Below are positions 43,689 through 53,083 of a DNA stretch of 64,000 bases, one piece after another. Under the pieces are notes generated by a model, which did not search any database, was not told where the DNA came from, and saw only the letters and a list, made by a program, of their open reading frames with translations. The translations under genes were made by a program, and so were the position numbers. Positions within the stretch are counted from its first letter, which is position 1. Each line of letters opens with the position of its first letter. This DNA is from Rhizobiaceae bacterium (GTDB taxonomy: Bacteria > Pseudomonadota > Alphaproteobacteria > Rhizobiales > Rhizobiaceae), in NCBI GenBank assembly GCA_016742175.1, contig JACVCH010000016.1, positions 1 through 64,000 of the forward strand. Direction: 5' to 3'.

Positions 43689-43978
43689 CAGTCGTCTCCC
43701 TTCTTCTTTTCCAGGAGTGCGGAGAGCGAGCAGGTGGCGAGGAACCCGATCAGCGCGATGCCGAAGGCGATGTCGAGGAATTCCCGCCGACCCGTCGCGA
43801 TCATGGTCAGGCCGGCGACGGCGACCGCGATGCCGGTCAGCATGTCGAGCGCGACGAAGCGGTCGGCATAGCCGGGCCCGGTCGCCATCCTGAGGGCCGA
43901 GAGCCCGAGCGGCACCATCAGCACGGTGATCAGGACCGCCGCGATGGTCGACAGCGAATTGTCCAGAAATTCGATCAT
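43688..43978 (-). CDS. mnhF: Mrp antiporter subunit F
   Basis: 96 residues, three membrane segments, with the MrpF core RMATGPGYADRFVALDMLT. Normal length. Overlaps mnhE by 4 nt and mnhG by 1 nt. It is a small subunit of the Mrp Na+/H+ antiporter complex. Confidence 0.9.
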   Translation of the reverse strand: MIEFLDNSLSTIAAVLITVLMVPLGLSALRMATGPGYADRFVALDMLTGIAVAVAGLTMIATGRREFLDIAFGIALIGFLATCSLSALLEKKKGDD

Positions 43979-44313
43979 CCTTCGATCTCCTTGATGCGCG
44001 CCTCGAACGTTTGCTTGATGCCCGCGATGACTTCGTCGCCGGACGGCGCGTCGAGGACGTGGATGTAGAGCGTCGACATGTCCTCGCTGACATGGAGCGA
44101 GGTCGTGCCGGGCGTCAGCGTCACGCAGTTGGCGAGCGTCGTGACGCCGGCGCGGGTCCTGAGGTCGACCGGCACGGCGAGGATCGCCGGCGCGATCGCG
44201 TCCTTCTCGCCCAGCACCTGCCGCGCGACGGCGACGGACGAGACGACGAGTTCCTTCAGGAAGATGCCCGCCAGCGAAAGCGCGGTGACGGTGCGAGAGG
44301 CGAGGGCGGTCAT
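43975..44313 (-). CDS. mnhE: Mrp antiporter subunit E
   Basis: 112 residues, the C-terminal-type MnhE with GVTTLANCVTLTPGTTSLHV and DMSTLYIHVLD, but short compared with the usual ~160 residues because the two N-terminal membrane helices are reduced. Start ATG 44313, overlapping mnhD by 4 nt. Part of the seven-gene operon. Confidence 0.85.
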   Translation of the reverse strand: MTALASRTVTALSLAGIFLKELVVSSVAVARQVLGEKDAIAPAILAVPVDLRTRAGVTTLANCVTLTPGTTSLHVSEDMSTLYIHVLDAPSGDEVIAGIKQTFEARIKEIEG

Positions 44314-45830
44314 GGCTGCACTCCTGCGATCTGGCGCTCGTTGAAGACGGCGGCGATGAACTGCGCCTGGTCCGCCATCGTGTCGGCGGCCAGATGCGAG
44401 AAGGCGACCAGCGGCTCGGGATTGAACCCGATGACAAGCGTGATCGCGCACAGCGCCGCGATCGGCGCGAGCATCCCGGCAGGCACGGAGCGCACGCGCG
44501 CGGTCTTGCGCGGGCTGTCCTTCCAGAACGCCTCGATCCAGATCTTGCTCATGGAGAAGACGGTGAGGAGGCCGACGAAAAGGGCCACCGCGCCCAGCCA
44601 CGCGGCATCTCCCCGGAACGACGCATCGATGACCATGAACTTCGCCCAGAAGCCGGAAAGCGGCGGAATGCCGGCCAGCGAGAGCGCGGGAATGAGGAAG
44701 AGGACGGCGAGCAGCGGCGAGGACTTCATCAGCCCGCCCGCCTTGCGCAGGTCGTAGGTGCCGGTCGCGCGGTGGATGGCGCCGGCGACGAAGAACAGGT
44801 TCGCCTTCACCACGATGTGGTGGATGATGTAGAAGACGGCCCCGGCCAGCGCGAGCGGCGTCGCGATCGCGAGGCCGAGCATGATGTAGCCAATCTGGCT
44901 GATGATGTGGAACGACAGGATGCGCCGCACGTCCCACTGGATCGCCGCGCCGAAGACGCCGAACACCATCGTTCCCGCCGCGAAGAAGGCGACGAGCGGG
45001 CGTATGCCGCCATCCTCCACCTCGAACAGCAGCGTGAAGACGCGGAAGCAGGCATAGACGCCGACCTTGGTCAGCAACCCCGCGAACACCGCCGACACGA
45101 TGATCGACGCCGTGTGGTAGGAGGCCGGCAGCCAGAAGAACATCGGGAAGAAGCCCGCCTTGATGCCGAAGGCGAGCAGGAACATCATTGCCGCGACGGT
45201 GAGCGCAACGGAGCCTTGCGCCTGCGGCAGGACGATCGCCAGATCGGCCATGTTGAGCGTGCCGGTGACGCCGTAGAGAAGCCCGATCGCCATCAGGAAG
45301 AGGATGGTCGAGAACAGGTTCAGCACGGCATATTTGATCGCCCCGTCGAGCTGCGCGCGCGTGCGGTCGAGCGTGATCAGGCCGAGCGTGGTGATCAGCA
45401 TCACCTCGAACCAGACATAGAGATTGAAGATGTCGCCGGTCAGGAACGCGCCGTTGACGCCGACCATCAGCCCGTTGAAGAGCGGATAGAAGCCGGAGCG
45501 CTCCTGCCGCCGGCGGAGGTCGGCGGTGGCGAACACGCCGGCGGCGAGCGCCAGGATGCTCGAGATCACCACCATCGCCGCGCTGAACTGGTCGGCTACG
45601 AAGCTGATGCCGAAAGGCGGCGCCCAGCCGCCGAACTGCTTGACCTGGATGCCGTCGCTCATCACGGCATTCAAAAGCACGAGCGAGGCGGCAAGCGTCA
45701 GGCCGAGGCCGACGAGATTGGCGCCGCGCTGCCAGCGGGGGAGGGACCACAGCGCGGCGCAAAGTGCCGCCGTCGCGAGCGGTATGGCGAGCGGCCAGAA
45801 GAGCGCCGTCTCGTTCAGGAAATCAGCCAT
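44310..45830 (-). CDS. mnhD: Mrp antiporter subunit D
   Basis: 506 residues, about 14 membrane segments, of the NuoL/M/N-like family. The conserved Lys-containing helix KAGFFPMFFWLPASYHTA and the broken-helix region typical of proton-translocating subunits are present. Overlaps mnhC by 8 nt. Together with MnhA it makes the ion-translocating core. Confidence 0.92.
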   Translation of the reverse strand: MADFLNETALFWPLAIPLATAALCAALWSLPRWQRGANLVGLGLTLAASLVLLNAVMSDGIQVKQFGGWAPPFGISFVADQFSAAMVVISSILALAAGVFATADLRRRQERSGFYPLFNGLMVGVNGAFLTGDIFNLYVWFEVMLITTLGLITLDRTRAQLDGAIKYAVLNLFSTILFLMAIGLLYGVTGTLNMADLAIVLPQAQGSVALTVAAMMFLLAFGIKAGFFPMFFWLPASYHTASIIVSAVFAGLLTKVGVYACFRVFTLLFEVEDGGIRPLVAFFAAGTMVFGVFGAAIQWDVRRILSFHIISQIGYIMLGLAIATPLALAGAVFYIIHHIVVKANLFFVAGAIHRATGTYDLRKAGGLMKSSPLLAVLFLIPALSLAGIPPLSGFWAKFMVIDASFRGDAAWLGAVALFVGLLTVFSMSKIWIEAFWKDSPRKTARVRSVPAGMLAPIAALCAITLVIGFNPEPLVAFSHLAADTMADQAQFIAAVFNERQIAGVQP

Positions 45831-46209
45831 TGCGCGCCACCTCCGCGTCGAACGGCGTGCCGAGCGCTTCGGCGTCGGTCTGCTCGCTGGTGAAGACGGA
45901 GCCCATGGCGCGGTAAGCCTTGAGAACCAGCGCCGCGGCGAAGGCGACGAGCGCGAAGCCGATGACGATGGCGGTCAAGATCAGCGCCTGCGGCAGCGGA
46001 TTGGCGGCCTCGCCGCCCAGCATCTGCGTTCCCTGGGCGATGACCGGCGGCGCCGTGAAGACGAGCCCGCCGGCGACGAAGATCAGGAGGTTCGTCGCCG
46101 CCGAAAGGAGCACGACCCCAAGCAGGATGCGTACGACATGGCGCGACAGGAGAAGATAGACGCCGCAGCCCATTTGCGCGGCGATGGCGAAGGCATAGAC
46201 GAGGCTCAT
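45823..46209 (-). CDS. mnhC: Mrp antiporter subunit C
   Basis: 128 residues, NuoK-like, three membrane segments, with [19 protein letters not shown] and [20 protein letters not shown], the conserved MnhC core. Start ATG 46209, overlapping mnhB by 4 nt. Normal length. Confidence 0.92.
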   Translation of the reverse strand: MSLVYAFAIAAQMGCGVYLLLSRHVVRILLGVVLLSAATNLLIFVAGGLVFTAPPVIAQGTQMLGGEAANPLPQALILTAIVIGFALVAFAAALVLKAYRAMGSVFTSEQTDAEALGTPFDAEVARNG

Positions 46210-46610
46210 TGGTCGACCTCTTCGTAAAGACGGAAGATGAGGCACAGCACGCCGCCGATGACGACGAAGTAGACGCCGATGTCGAACGTGGTCGCGGTGC
46301 CCAGGTGAAGCGAGCCGATCTCGGCCCACCAATGGGTGAGGAACGAGCGATCCGAAAGGAGACCCGGCAGGCCGCTCAGGAAGGCCAGCAGCAGTCCCGC
46401 CCCCATCAGCGCGACGGGGTGGACCATCAGCGCGCGACGCGCGGTCGCGACGTCGTGCGCAAGCGCCAGCAGCGCGAAGCCGAGCGCCGCGATCAGCCCG
46501 CCGACGAAGCCGCCGCCCGGCTCGTTATGGCCGCGAAACAGCATGTAGAGCGAGACGACGAGCATCAGCACGAAGAACAGACGCGACATGGTCGAGAAGA
46601 TGATGGACAT
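46206..46610 (-). CDS. mnhB: Mrp antiporter subunit B
   Basis: 134 residues, four membrane segments, with [20 protein letters not shown] and [20 protein letters not shown], diagnostic of MnhB. A separate A and B gene places the locus in the seven-gene (group 1) Mrp class and not the fused-AB class. Six bp separate it from mnhA. Confidence 0.92.
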   Translation of the reverse strand: MSIIFSTMSRLFFVLMLVVSLYMLFRGHNEPGGGFVGGLIAALGFALLALAHDVATARRALMVHPVALMGAGLLLAFLSGLPGLLSDRSFLTHWWAEIGSLHLGTATTFDIGVYFVVIGGVLCLIFRLYEEVDQ

Positions 46611-46616
46611 GGCCGG

Positions 46617-48938
46617 CTACTCCTTGATGCGCGGCTTGGCGGCGGGGCCGCGCAGCAGCGCCCAGGCCGCGATGGTCGCGAAGGCGACGACGGCGATTTC
46701 GCCCAGCGTGTCGATGGCGCGGTAGTCGACGAGGATGACGTTCACGACATTGCGCCCATAGGCTTCGAGATAGCTCGTCTCGCCGAAATAGTCGGAAAGC
46801 CGCAAATCGATCGGGATCGCGCTCATGCTGGCGACGGCGATGAAGATCACGCCGCCGAAACCGGTCGCCAGCATCGCGTCCCGCCGCCGCTCAGAGGACG
46901 TGCGCGAATGTTTCTGGCGCGCCGGCAGGCGCAGCAGCACGGCGGTGAGCAGGATCACCAGCAGCGTCTCCACCGCGATCTGCGTCAGCGCGAGATCGGG
47001 CGCGCCGTTCAGCATGAAGATGACCGCCAGCGCGAAGCCGACGATGCCGACGCAGACCAATCCGGCGATCAGCGAGCGCGCCCGCACGGTTGCGATCGCG
47101 CCGGCCGCGGTCAGCACGAGCACCAGAACCAGCGGCAGGCGTAGTACTCCTTCGGGGAAAGCGATCGAAATCGGCGCCGGCCCGGCGACGAGTGCGATCG
47201 CCAGACCGATGACGACCGTCGCGATGACGACGGACGTGTAGCGCCGCTGGTCGCCGTTCTGAAGAATGCGCGTCGAGCCGCGCGCCGCGCCGAGCACGGC
47301 ATCCAGCACGCGCTGATAGCCGCGGTCGCCGAGGAGCCGATAAAGTCCGTGCTGGTCGCGCAGATAGGCGTGGATCGCGTCCCAATAGACGACGATCGCC
47401 GCGCCGATGGCGACGACGAGGAAGCTCAGGAACAGCATCGGCGTCAGCCCGTGCCAGAGCTGGAACGACACGTCGATCGGGCTGCCGTGAAGCGCGGAGG
47501 CCGCCGGACCGATCAGCGCCTGCCCGATGGCGTTCGGGAAGAGCCCGATCAGGATGCCGGCGGAAGCCAGAAGAAGCGGGCCGGCGAGCAGGCCGGGCGT
47601 CTCGCCGTGCTTCACGGCGGTGACGCGATGCGCCTTGAAATAGAACGGCCGGATCGAGACGACGCCGGCGACGCCCACCATCACCGCGTTTACGATGACC
47701 GCGACGGCGATCGGAATGATGTTCCAGTCATTGGTGAGCTGCGCCTCGAAGAGGTACTCCTTGGAAATGAAACCGACGAAGGGCGGCAGGCCTGCCATGC
47801 TGAGGCTGGCGAGGATGGCCGCGACCGCCGTCACCGGCAGGAACCGCGCCAGCCCGCCGAGCCTGCGCAGGCTCGCCTCGCCGGTCGCGTGGATCGCCGT
47901 GCCGGCGCAGAAGAACAGCGCGGCCTTGTAGAAGGCGTGGCTGAGGATGAAGCCGACCGTCGCGACCGCCGCCACTTCGCCGGCAAGCCCGATCAGCATC
48001 ACGAGAATGCCCAGCGAGGCGACGGTGGACTGGGCGAGGACGGCCTTGAAGCCCTCGGCCCGCAGCGCCTGCAGCGCCGCGATCATCATCGTGATCGAGC
48101 CGATGACGACGAGCGTCGTCCCGAAGGCCGGCACGTCGGCGAAGACCGCGTCGAACCGGGCAAGCAGGAAGACGCCCAGCTTCACCATCGTCGCCGAATG
48201 GAGATAGGCCGAAGCCGGCGTCGGCGCGGCCATCGCGTTCGGCAGCCAGAAATGGAACGGGAACTGCGCGGATTTCGTGAACGCCCCGACCATGACCAGC
48301 ACCACGATCGTCCCGATCCACGGGCTCGCGACGAGTTCGCCCGAGCGCGCGAGGACTTCGGTGAACGAGAACGTGCCGAGCTCCATGCCGATCAGAAGGA
48401 TGCCGGCGAAGAGCACCAGCCCGCCGCCGCCGGTCACGAGCAGCGACTGGATCGCCGCCTTGCGCGCCTCGGCCTTGTGCGCGTCGAAGCCGATCAGCAT
48501 GAAGGAGGTGAGGCTCGTCAGTTCCCAGAAGACGAACATGACGATGAGATTGTCGGCAAGGACGGTGCCCAGCATCGCCGCCATGAAGAGCAGGATGAGC
48601 CCGAGGAACCGCCCGATTTCGCGATGCGGCTTGTCGGCGAAATAGGCGCCGGCATAAAGCGTCACCAGCGTGCCGATGCCGGTGATGAGCAGCGCGAAGA
48701 GAAGCGAGAATCCGTCCAGCCGGAAGGCGAGGTCGATGCCGAGCGAGGGCACCCAGGATGATTGCACGATGAGCGTCTCGCCGCCCGCGATCGTCCCAAC
48801 ATGCTGGAAAAGGGTGAGGAAGATGACGAACGGCACCAGCGCCATCACCCAGCCGGTCCGGCTGCCCAGATAAGTGGCGGCCGGCCGCGCGATCGCCGCG
48901 CCGGCCAGTGCCATCAATATGCTCCACTCGAAACTCAC
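46617..48938 (-). CDS. mnhA: Mrp antiporter subunit A
   Basis: 773 residues, NuoL-like N-terminal two-thirds (VFWELTSLTSFMLIGFDAHK, KSAQFPFHFWLPNAMAAPTP) and a C-terminal MrpA-specific region (GAPDLALTQIAVETLLVILL and VNVILVDYRAIDTLGEIAVV). The complex exchanges cytoplasmic Na+ (or other cations) for H+ and supports pH and salt tolerance. The start is GTG 48938 because AAAGGAG lies 8 nt upstream; the next in-frame start upstream lacks one. First gene of the operon. Confidence 0.92.
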   Translation of the reverse strand: MSFEWSILMALAGAAIARPAATYLGSRTGWVMALVPFVIFLTLFQHVGTIAGGETLIVQSSWVPSLGIDLAFRLDGFSLLFALLITGIGTLVTLYAGAYFADKPHREIGRFLGLILLFMAAMLGTVLADNLIVMFVFWELTSLTSFMLIGFDAHKAEARKAAIQSLLVTGGGGLVLFAGILLIGMELGTFSFTEVLARSGELVASPWIGTIVVLVMVGAFTKSAQFPFHFWLPNAMAAPTPASAYLHSATMVKLGVFLLARFDAVFADVPAFGTTLVVIGSITMMIAALQALRAEGFKAVLAQSTVASLGILVMLIGLAGEVAAVATVGFILSHAFYKAALFFCAGTAIHATGEASLRRLGGLARFLPVTAVAAILASLSMAGLPPFVGFISKEYLFEAQLTNDWNIIPIAVAVIVNAVMVGVAGVVSIRPFYFKAHRVTAVKHGETPGLLAGPLLLASAGILIGLFPNAIGQALIGPAASALHGSPIDVSFQLWHGLTPMLFLSFLVVAIGAAIVVYWDAIHAYLRDQHGLYRLLGDRGYQRVLDAVLGAARGSTRILQNGDQRRYTSVVIATVVIGLAIALVAGPAPISIAFPEGVLRLPLVLVLVLTAAGAIATVRARSLIAGLVCVGIVGFALAVIFMLNGAPDLALTQIAVETLLVILLTAVLLRLPARQKHSRTSSERRRDAMLATGFGGVIFIAVASMSAIPIDLRLSDYFGETSYLEAYGRNVVNVILVDYRAIDTLGEIAVVAFATIAAWALLRGPAAKPRIKE

Positions 48939-49040
48939 GGGATCGCGCTCCTTTCGCTGTTGCCTGAAAGACAGCAAGGCGCGTGCCAGAATCGAAATGT
49001 GAGCCGAAACAGAGACTTGCGATGCAGAGCGGAATCAGAT

Positions 49041-49089
49041 GTTCGGCTTTCCGAACGCATGATCACCGACGCCGTCCGGAAATCCGAAC
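49041..49089. promoter_or_regulatory. Tandem 16-bp palindromes (candidate operators)
   Basis: GTTCGGCTTTCCGAAC at 49041-49056 and GTCCGGAAATCCGAAC at 49074-49089 share GT-Y-CGG-N3-T-CCGAAC. They are 33 bp apart, close to three helical turns, so a regulator could bind both on one face. They lie between the divergent Mrp and BMP operons, 122 bp or more upstream of the BMP start. The cognate regulator is unknown. Confidence 0.6.
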
Positions 49090-49210
49090 GTCGCGCCAAG
49101 GCCGTGGACGGCCGCTCGCGCCCGATTGTGGAGCCCCGTTTCTTGGACTAGGTTCAACCCAAACAAGAAATCGACGGGACCACCGAACTCAGGCCCAGAG
49201 GGAAACAATC

Positions 49211-50248
49211 ATGTCCAGCTTCAAGCTACCGCAACGTCACTTCGCCCTGTCCCGTCGCCACCTCCTGAAGACCGCCAGCGCGGGCGCGGTGCTCGCCGCC
49301 ACGGCAGGGCTGCCGTCGCGCCTCTTCGCGCAGGAGCCGCTCAAGGTCGCGGCCGTCTACACCGTGCCGACCGAGCAGCAATGGGTCAGCCGCATCCACC
49401 TCGCGGCGCAGGCCGCGCAGGAGCGCGGCGACATCCAATACACCTTCTCCGAAAACGTCTCGAACTCGGACTACGAGCGCGTCATGCGCGAATATGCCGA
49501 GGCCGGAAACCAGCTCATCCTCGGCGAGGTCTTCGGCGTCGAGCAGGCCGCGCGCCAGGTCGCGATGGACTATCCCGACGTCGCCTTCCTGATGGGTTCG
49601 AGCTTCAAGGAAGACGCGGCCGTGCCGAACTTCGCACCCTTCGACAACTACATCCAGGACGCCTCCTATCTCACTGGCCTCATTGCCGGCGCGATGTCCG
49701 AAAGCGGCAATATAGGCATGGTCGGCGGCTACCCGATCCCCGAGGTCAACCGCCTGATGCACGCCTTCATGGCCGGCGCGCGCGAGACCAAGCCGGACGT
49801 GAAATTCCAGGTCGCCTTCATCGGCTCCTGGTTCGATCCGCCCAAGGCCAAGGAGACCGCCTTCGCCCAGATCGACGCCGGCGCGGACGTTCTCTACGCC
49901 GAGCGCTTCGGCGTGTCGGATGCGGCGCAGGAGCGCGGCATCCTCGCCATCGGCAACGTCATCGACACCCAGGCCGACTATCCCGAGACGGTCGTCGCCT
50001 CGGCGCTCTGGCATTTCGAACCGACGCTCGACAAGGCAATCGCCGAAGTGCGCGGCGGCACCTTCACGGCGGCCGATTACGGCGTCTATTCCTTCATGAA
50101 GGAAGGCGGCTGCTCGCTCGCCCCGCTCGGCACCTTCGAGGGCAAGATCCCCGAGGAGATCAGGGCGCTCGTCACCGAGAAGGAAGCGGCGATCAAGGAC
50201 GGCTCCTTCACCGTCGAGATCAACGACGAAGAGCCGACCTCGAGCTGA
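49211..50248 (+). CDS. BMP-family ABC transporter substrate-binding protein
   Basis: 345 residues, BMP/PnrA-like fold (KVAAVYTVPTEQQWVSRIHL, GNIGMVGGYPIPEVNRLMHA, DAGADVLYAE). An N-terminal twin-arginine signal (SRRHLLKTASAGAVLAATAG) predicts Tat export as a folded protein, unlike the lipoprotein anchoring of the Gram-positive members. BMP proteins bind nucleosides or related purines. ATG 49211 chosen from the signal peptide. First gene of the nucleoside-type importer operon, overlapping the ATPase gene by 1 nt. Confidence 0.85.
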   Translation: MSSFKLPQRHFALSRRHLLKTASAGAVLAATAGLPSRLFAQEPLKVAAVYTVPTEQQWVSRIHLAAQAAQERGDIQYTFSENVSNSDYERVMREYAEAGNQLILGEVFGVEQAARQVAMDYPDVAFLMGSSFKEDAAVPNFAPFDNYIQDASYLTGLIAGAMSESGNIGMVGGYPIPEVNRLMHAFMAGARETKPDVKFQVAFIGSWFDPPKAKETAFAQIDAGADVLYAERFGVSDAAQERGILAIGNVIDTQADYPETVVASALWHFEPTLDKAIAEVRGGTFTAADYGVYSFMKEGGCSLAPLGTFEGKIPEEIRALVTEKEAAIKDGSFTVEINDEEPTSS

Positions 50249-51780
50249 TGGCCGACGACACCGCCCGGCAGGCGCAGACCGTTCTGCGCCTTTCCGGCAT
50301 CACCAAGCGATTTGGCGCGCTCACCGCCAATGACGCGATCGATCTCGACCTGAAGCGGGGCGAGATCGTCGCGCTTCTGGGCGAGAACGGCGCCGGCAAG
50401 ACCACCTTGATGAACATCCTCTTCGGTCACTACGTGGCCGACGCGGGTGCCATCGAGGCGTTCGGCAAGCCGTTGCCGCCCGGCGATCCGCGCGCCGCGC
50501 TCGGCGCCGGCATCGGCATGGTCCACCAGCATTTCACGCTGGCCGACAATCTGACGGTGCTCGAAAACATCGCGCTCGGCACGCAGAGCATCTGGTCGCC
50601 GCGCCTCGACCGCACATCCGCGCGGGCGCGCATCGCCAGGCTTTCGGGCGAATTCGGCCTTAGCATCGACCCGTCGCGCGCCGTTTCCGACCTCGCGGTC
50701 GGCGAGCGCCAGCGCGTCGAAATCCTCAAGGCGCTCTACCGCGACGCGCGCATCCTGATCCTCGACGAGCCGACGGCCGTCCTGACGCCGGGGGAGACCG
50801 AGGCGCTCTTCGCCACGCTGAAACTGCTCGTCGCGCAGGGTCTCTCCATCATCTTCATCTCGCACAAGCTGAAGGAGGTCATGGCCGTCGCCGACCGCGT
50901 CGTCGTCCTGCGCGGCGGGCGTCTGGCCGGAGAGCGTCGGACGGCCGAGACGACGCGCCAGGAACTCGCCGCCCTCATGGTCGGGCAGGAAGTCGCGCTG
51001 CCCAACGCCGCACCGCGCGAAGCCGGTCCGGTGCTGCTCGAACTGCGTTCCGTTTCGACGGCCGCAACCGCCGGAACGCCACTGCGCGATGTCGCGCTGC
51101 GCCTCCACGGCGGCGTCATCACCGGCATTGCCGGCGTCTCCGGAAACGGGCAGGCCGCCCTTGCCGGCCTCCTCTCCGGCACCTTGTCGCCGCGGTCCGG
51201 CCAGTTGCTCGTCGGCGACGCAGCGCCCGCTGGATGGTCGCCCTGCACCGCCCTCGACCGCGGCATCGCCCGCATCCCCGAAGACCGCCACGCAGTCGGC
51301 TCCATTGCCGACATGAGCGTGACCGAGAACGTCATCTCCGAGCGTTACCGCACCGAATTCTCGCGCTACGGCATGATCGACTGGGCCGCCGCGCGCCGGT
51401 TCGCCGAACGCCTGATCGCCGATTACGACGTCAAGTGCCCGTCGCCCGAAACCCGCATCCGCCTCCTGTCGGGCGGCAACATGCAAAAGCTCATTCTCGG
51501 CCGCGCGCTCGATCCCGACCCGGTCGTGATCCTCGCCAACCAGCCGACGCGCGGCCTCGACATCGGCGCCGTCGCCTACGTCCACGCCCGCCTGATCGAA
51601 GCGCGGGATCGGGGCGCGGCCGTACTTCTCATTTCAGAAGACCTCGACGAGGTCCTGTCGCTGTCCGACCGCGTCCACGTCATCGCCGACGGCGAAATCT
51701 CGCGCCCCTTCGCGCGCGGCGAAAAGAGCATCAGTGAGCTCGGCGAGATGATGGCCGGCCACGGCCTGGAGGTCGCCTAG
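50248..51780 (+). CDS. Nucleoside-type ABC transporter ATP-binding protein (two ABC domains)
   Basis: 510 residues, two tandem ABC domains as in YufO/RbsA-like proteins. Domain 1 has Walker A GENGAGKTT, signature-like SDLAVGERQRVEILKAL and Walker B ILILDEPTAVLT. Domain 2 has a degenerate P-loop (GVSGNGQAA), signature LLSGGNMQKLILGRAL and Walker B-like VILANQPTRGLD, which is the normal asymmetric pattern. Energises purine nucleoside-type import with the two permeases downstream. Confidence 0.9.
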   Translation: MADDTARQAQTVLRLSGITKRFGALTANDAIDLDLKRGEIVALLGENGAGKTTLMNILFGHYVADAGAIEAFGKPLPPGDPRAALGAGIGMVHQHFTLADNLTVLENIALGTQSIWSPRLDRTSARARIARLSGEFGLSIDPSRAVSDLAVGERQRVEILKALYRDARILILDEPTAVLTPGETEALFATLKLLVAQGLSIIFISHKLKEVMAVADRVVVLRGGRLAGERRTAETTRQELAALMVGQEVALPNAAPREAGPVLLELRSVSTAATAGTPLRDVALRLHGGVITGIAGVSGNGQAALAGLLSGTLSPRSGQLLVGDAAPAGWSPCTALDRGIARIPEDRHAVGSIADMSVTENVISERYRTEFSRYGMIDWAAARRFAERLIADYDVKCPSPETRIRLLSGGNMQKLILGRALDPDPVVILANQPTRGLDIGAVAYVHARLIEARDRGAAVLLISEDLDEVLSLSDRVHVIADGEISRPFARGEKSISELGEMMAGHGLEVA

Positions 51781-51797
51781 ATGCCGTTCCGCCCGGC

Positions 51798-51991
51798 CAC
51801 CCCCCTCTGTCCTGCCGGACATCTCTCCCTCAGGGGGGGAGATCACTCGCCGAGACGCTGGCCCCTATTCTACACCGTCGCAGGATTTTTGCCGGGCATG
51901 CCGCGCATGAACTCCCCCCTTGAGGGGGGTCCGAAGGACGGGCCGAGACCCGTGGCTCGGGCCTGGGCGGCCGGCAGGACAGAGGGGGGTG
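51798..51991. repeat. Second copy of the palindromic intergenic repeat family
   Basis: The outer arms CACCCCCCTCTGTCCTGCCGG (51798-51818) and its exact reverse complement (51971-51991) match the ends of the repeat at 25537-25652. The interior differs and holds its own hairpin at about 51911-51930. It sits in the intergenic gap between the ATPase and permease genes of the nucleoside importer. Confidence 0.9.
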
Positions 51992-52033
51992 AACGTGCGC
52001 TCCACGCTGGAAAGCTTCGCGCGGAGAACCTGC

Positions 52034-53083
52034 ATGCGGCTTGAGCCGAAACCCCGCCCTTCCAAAATCGCCCTCATCCTCTACCCGCTCGGCGCGGTCG
52101 CGGCGACGCTGCTGATCGCCTCGCTGCTCGTCATGGCCGCCGGCGCGTCGCCGCTGTCGGTCTTCGGCCTGGTGATCAAGGGCGCCGCCGGCTCGCAATT
52201 CGCGCTCCTCGAAACACTGACGCGCGCGACCCCGCTGATCTTCACCGGCCTTGCCGTCGCCGTCGCCTTCCGCGCCCGGCTCTGGAACATCGGTGCGGAG
52301 GCGCAGCTTTATGTCGGCGGCATCGTCACGGTGGTGCTGGGCACCGGGCTGCTGCCATTGCCCGCGCCGATCCTGATCCCCGTCATCATGCTGGCGACGA
52401 TCCTCGCCGGCGGGCTCGTCCTGCTCGGCCCGGCGATCCTCAAGACCCGCTTCGGCGTCGACGAGGTGGTGACGACGTTGCTTTTGAACTTCGTCGTCCT
52501 GCTCTTCGTCTCCATGCTGCTCGAAGGCGTGTTGAAGGACCCGATGGGCCTCGGCTGGCCGCAGTCGCAGATGGTGTCGACTGATGCCAGGCTACCGCGC
52601 ATCGTCGAGGGCAGGCGGCTTCACTATGGCTTCGTCATCGCGCTTGTCGCCGCCTTCGCGGTCTGGTTCGTGATGAAGAAGACCGCCCTCGGCTATGAGA
52701 TGCGCGCCGTCGGCGTTAACGCCGAGGCAGCGCGCTTTGCCGGCATCCCGGTCAATGCGGTTCTGATGAAAACGGCGCTGATCTCCGGCGGCCTCGCGGC
52801 GCTCGGCGGCTTTTCGGAGGTCGCAGGTCTCAAGGGCAACCTGACGCTCGATCTGTCGTCGGGCTTCGGCTACACCGGCATCGTGGTCGCGATGCTCGCC
52901 ATGCTCAATCCGCTCGGCGTCGTCGCGGCCGCCATCTTCGTCGCCGGCATCTTCGTCGGCGCGGACGCGATGAGCCGCGCCGCCGGCGTGCCGAGCTACA
53001 TCGCCGAGGTCATGGTCGCGACCGCGCTCCTGACCATGGTCACCGCGATCATGCTGTCGCGCTACAAGGTGAGGTGGCGCTGA
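52034..53083 (+). CDS. Nucleoside-type ABC transporter permease 1 (YufP-like)
   Basis: 349 residues, about nine membrane segments, BPD_transp_2 family (PLIFTGLAVAVAFRARLWNI, GAEAQLYVGG, FGVDEVVTTLLLNFVVLLF). A start at 51920 would lie inside the repeat; ATG 52034 with GGAG 8 nt upstream is preferred. It overlaps the second permease gene by 1 nt (TGATG). Confidence 0.88.
   Translation: MRLEPKPRPSKIALILYPLGAVAATLLIASLLVMAAGASPLSVFGLVIKGAAGSQFALLETLTRATPLIFTGLAVAVAFRARLWNIGAEAQLYVGGIVTVVLGTGLLPLPAPILIPVIMLATILAGGLVLLGPAILKTRFGVDEVVTTLLLNFVVLLFVSMLLEGVLKDPMGLGWPQSQMVSTDARLPRIVEGRRLHYGFVIALVAAFAVWFVMKKTALGYEMRAVGVNAEAARFAGIPVNAVLMKTALISGGLAALGGFSEVAGLKGNLTLDLSSGFGYTGIVVAMLAMLNPLGVVAAAIFVAGIFVGADAMSRAAGVPSYIAEVMVATALLTMVTAIMLSRYKVRWR

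Noticed and set aside
50992-51240. Broken second ABC domain in the nucleoside-importer ATPase
   Set aside because: A degenerate second P-loop is normal for this double-ABC family, so it is not a pseudogene.
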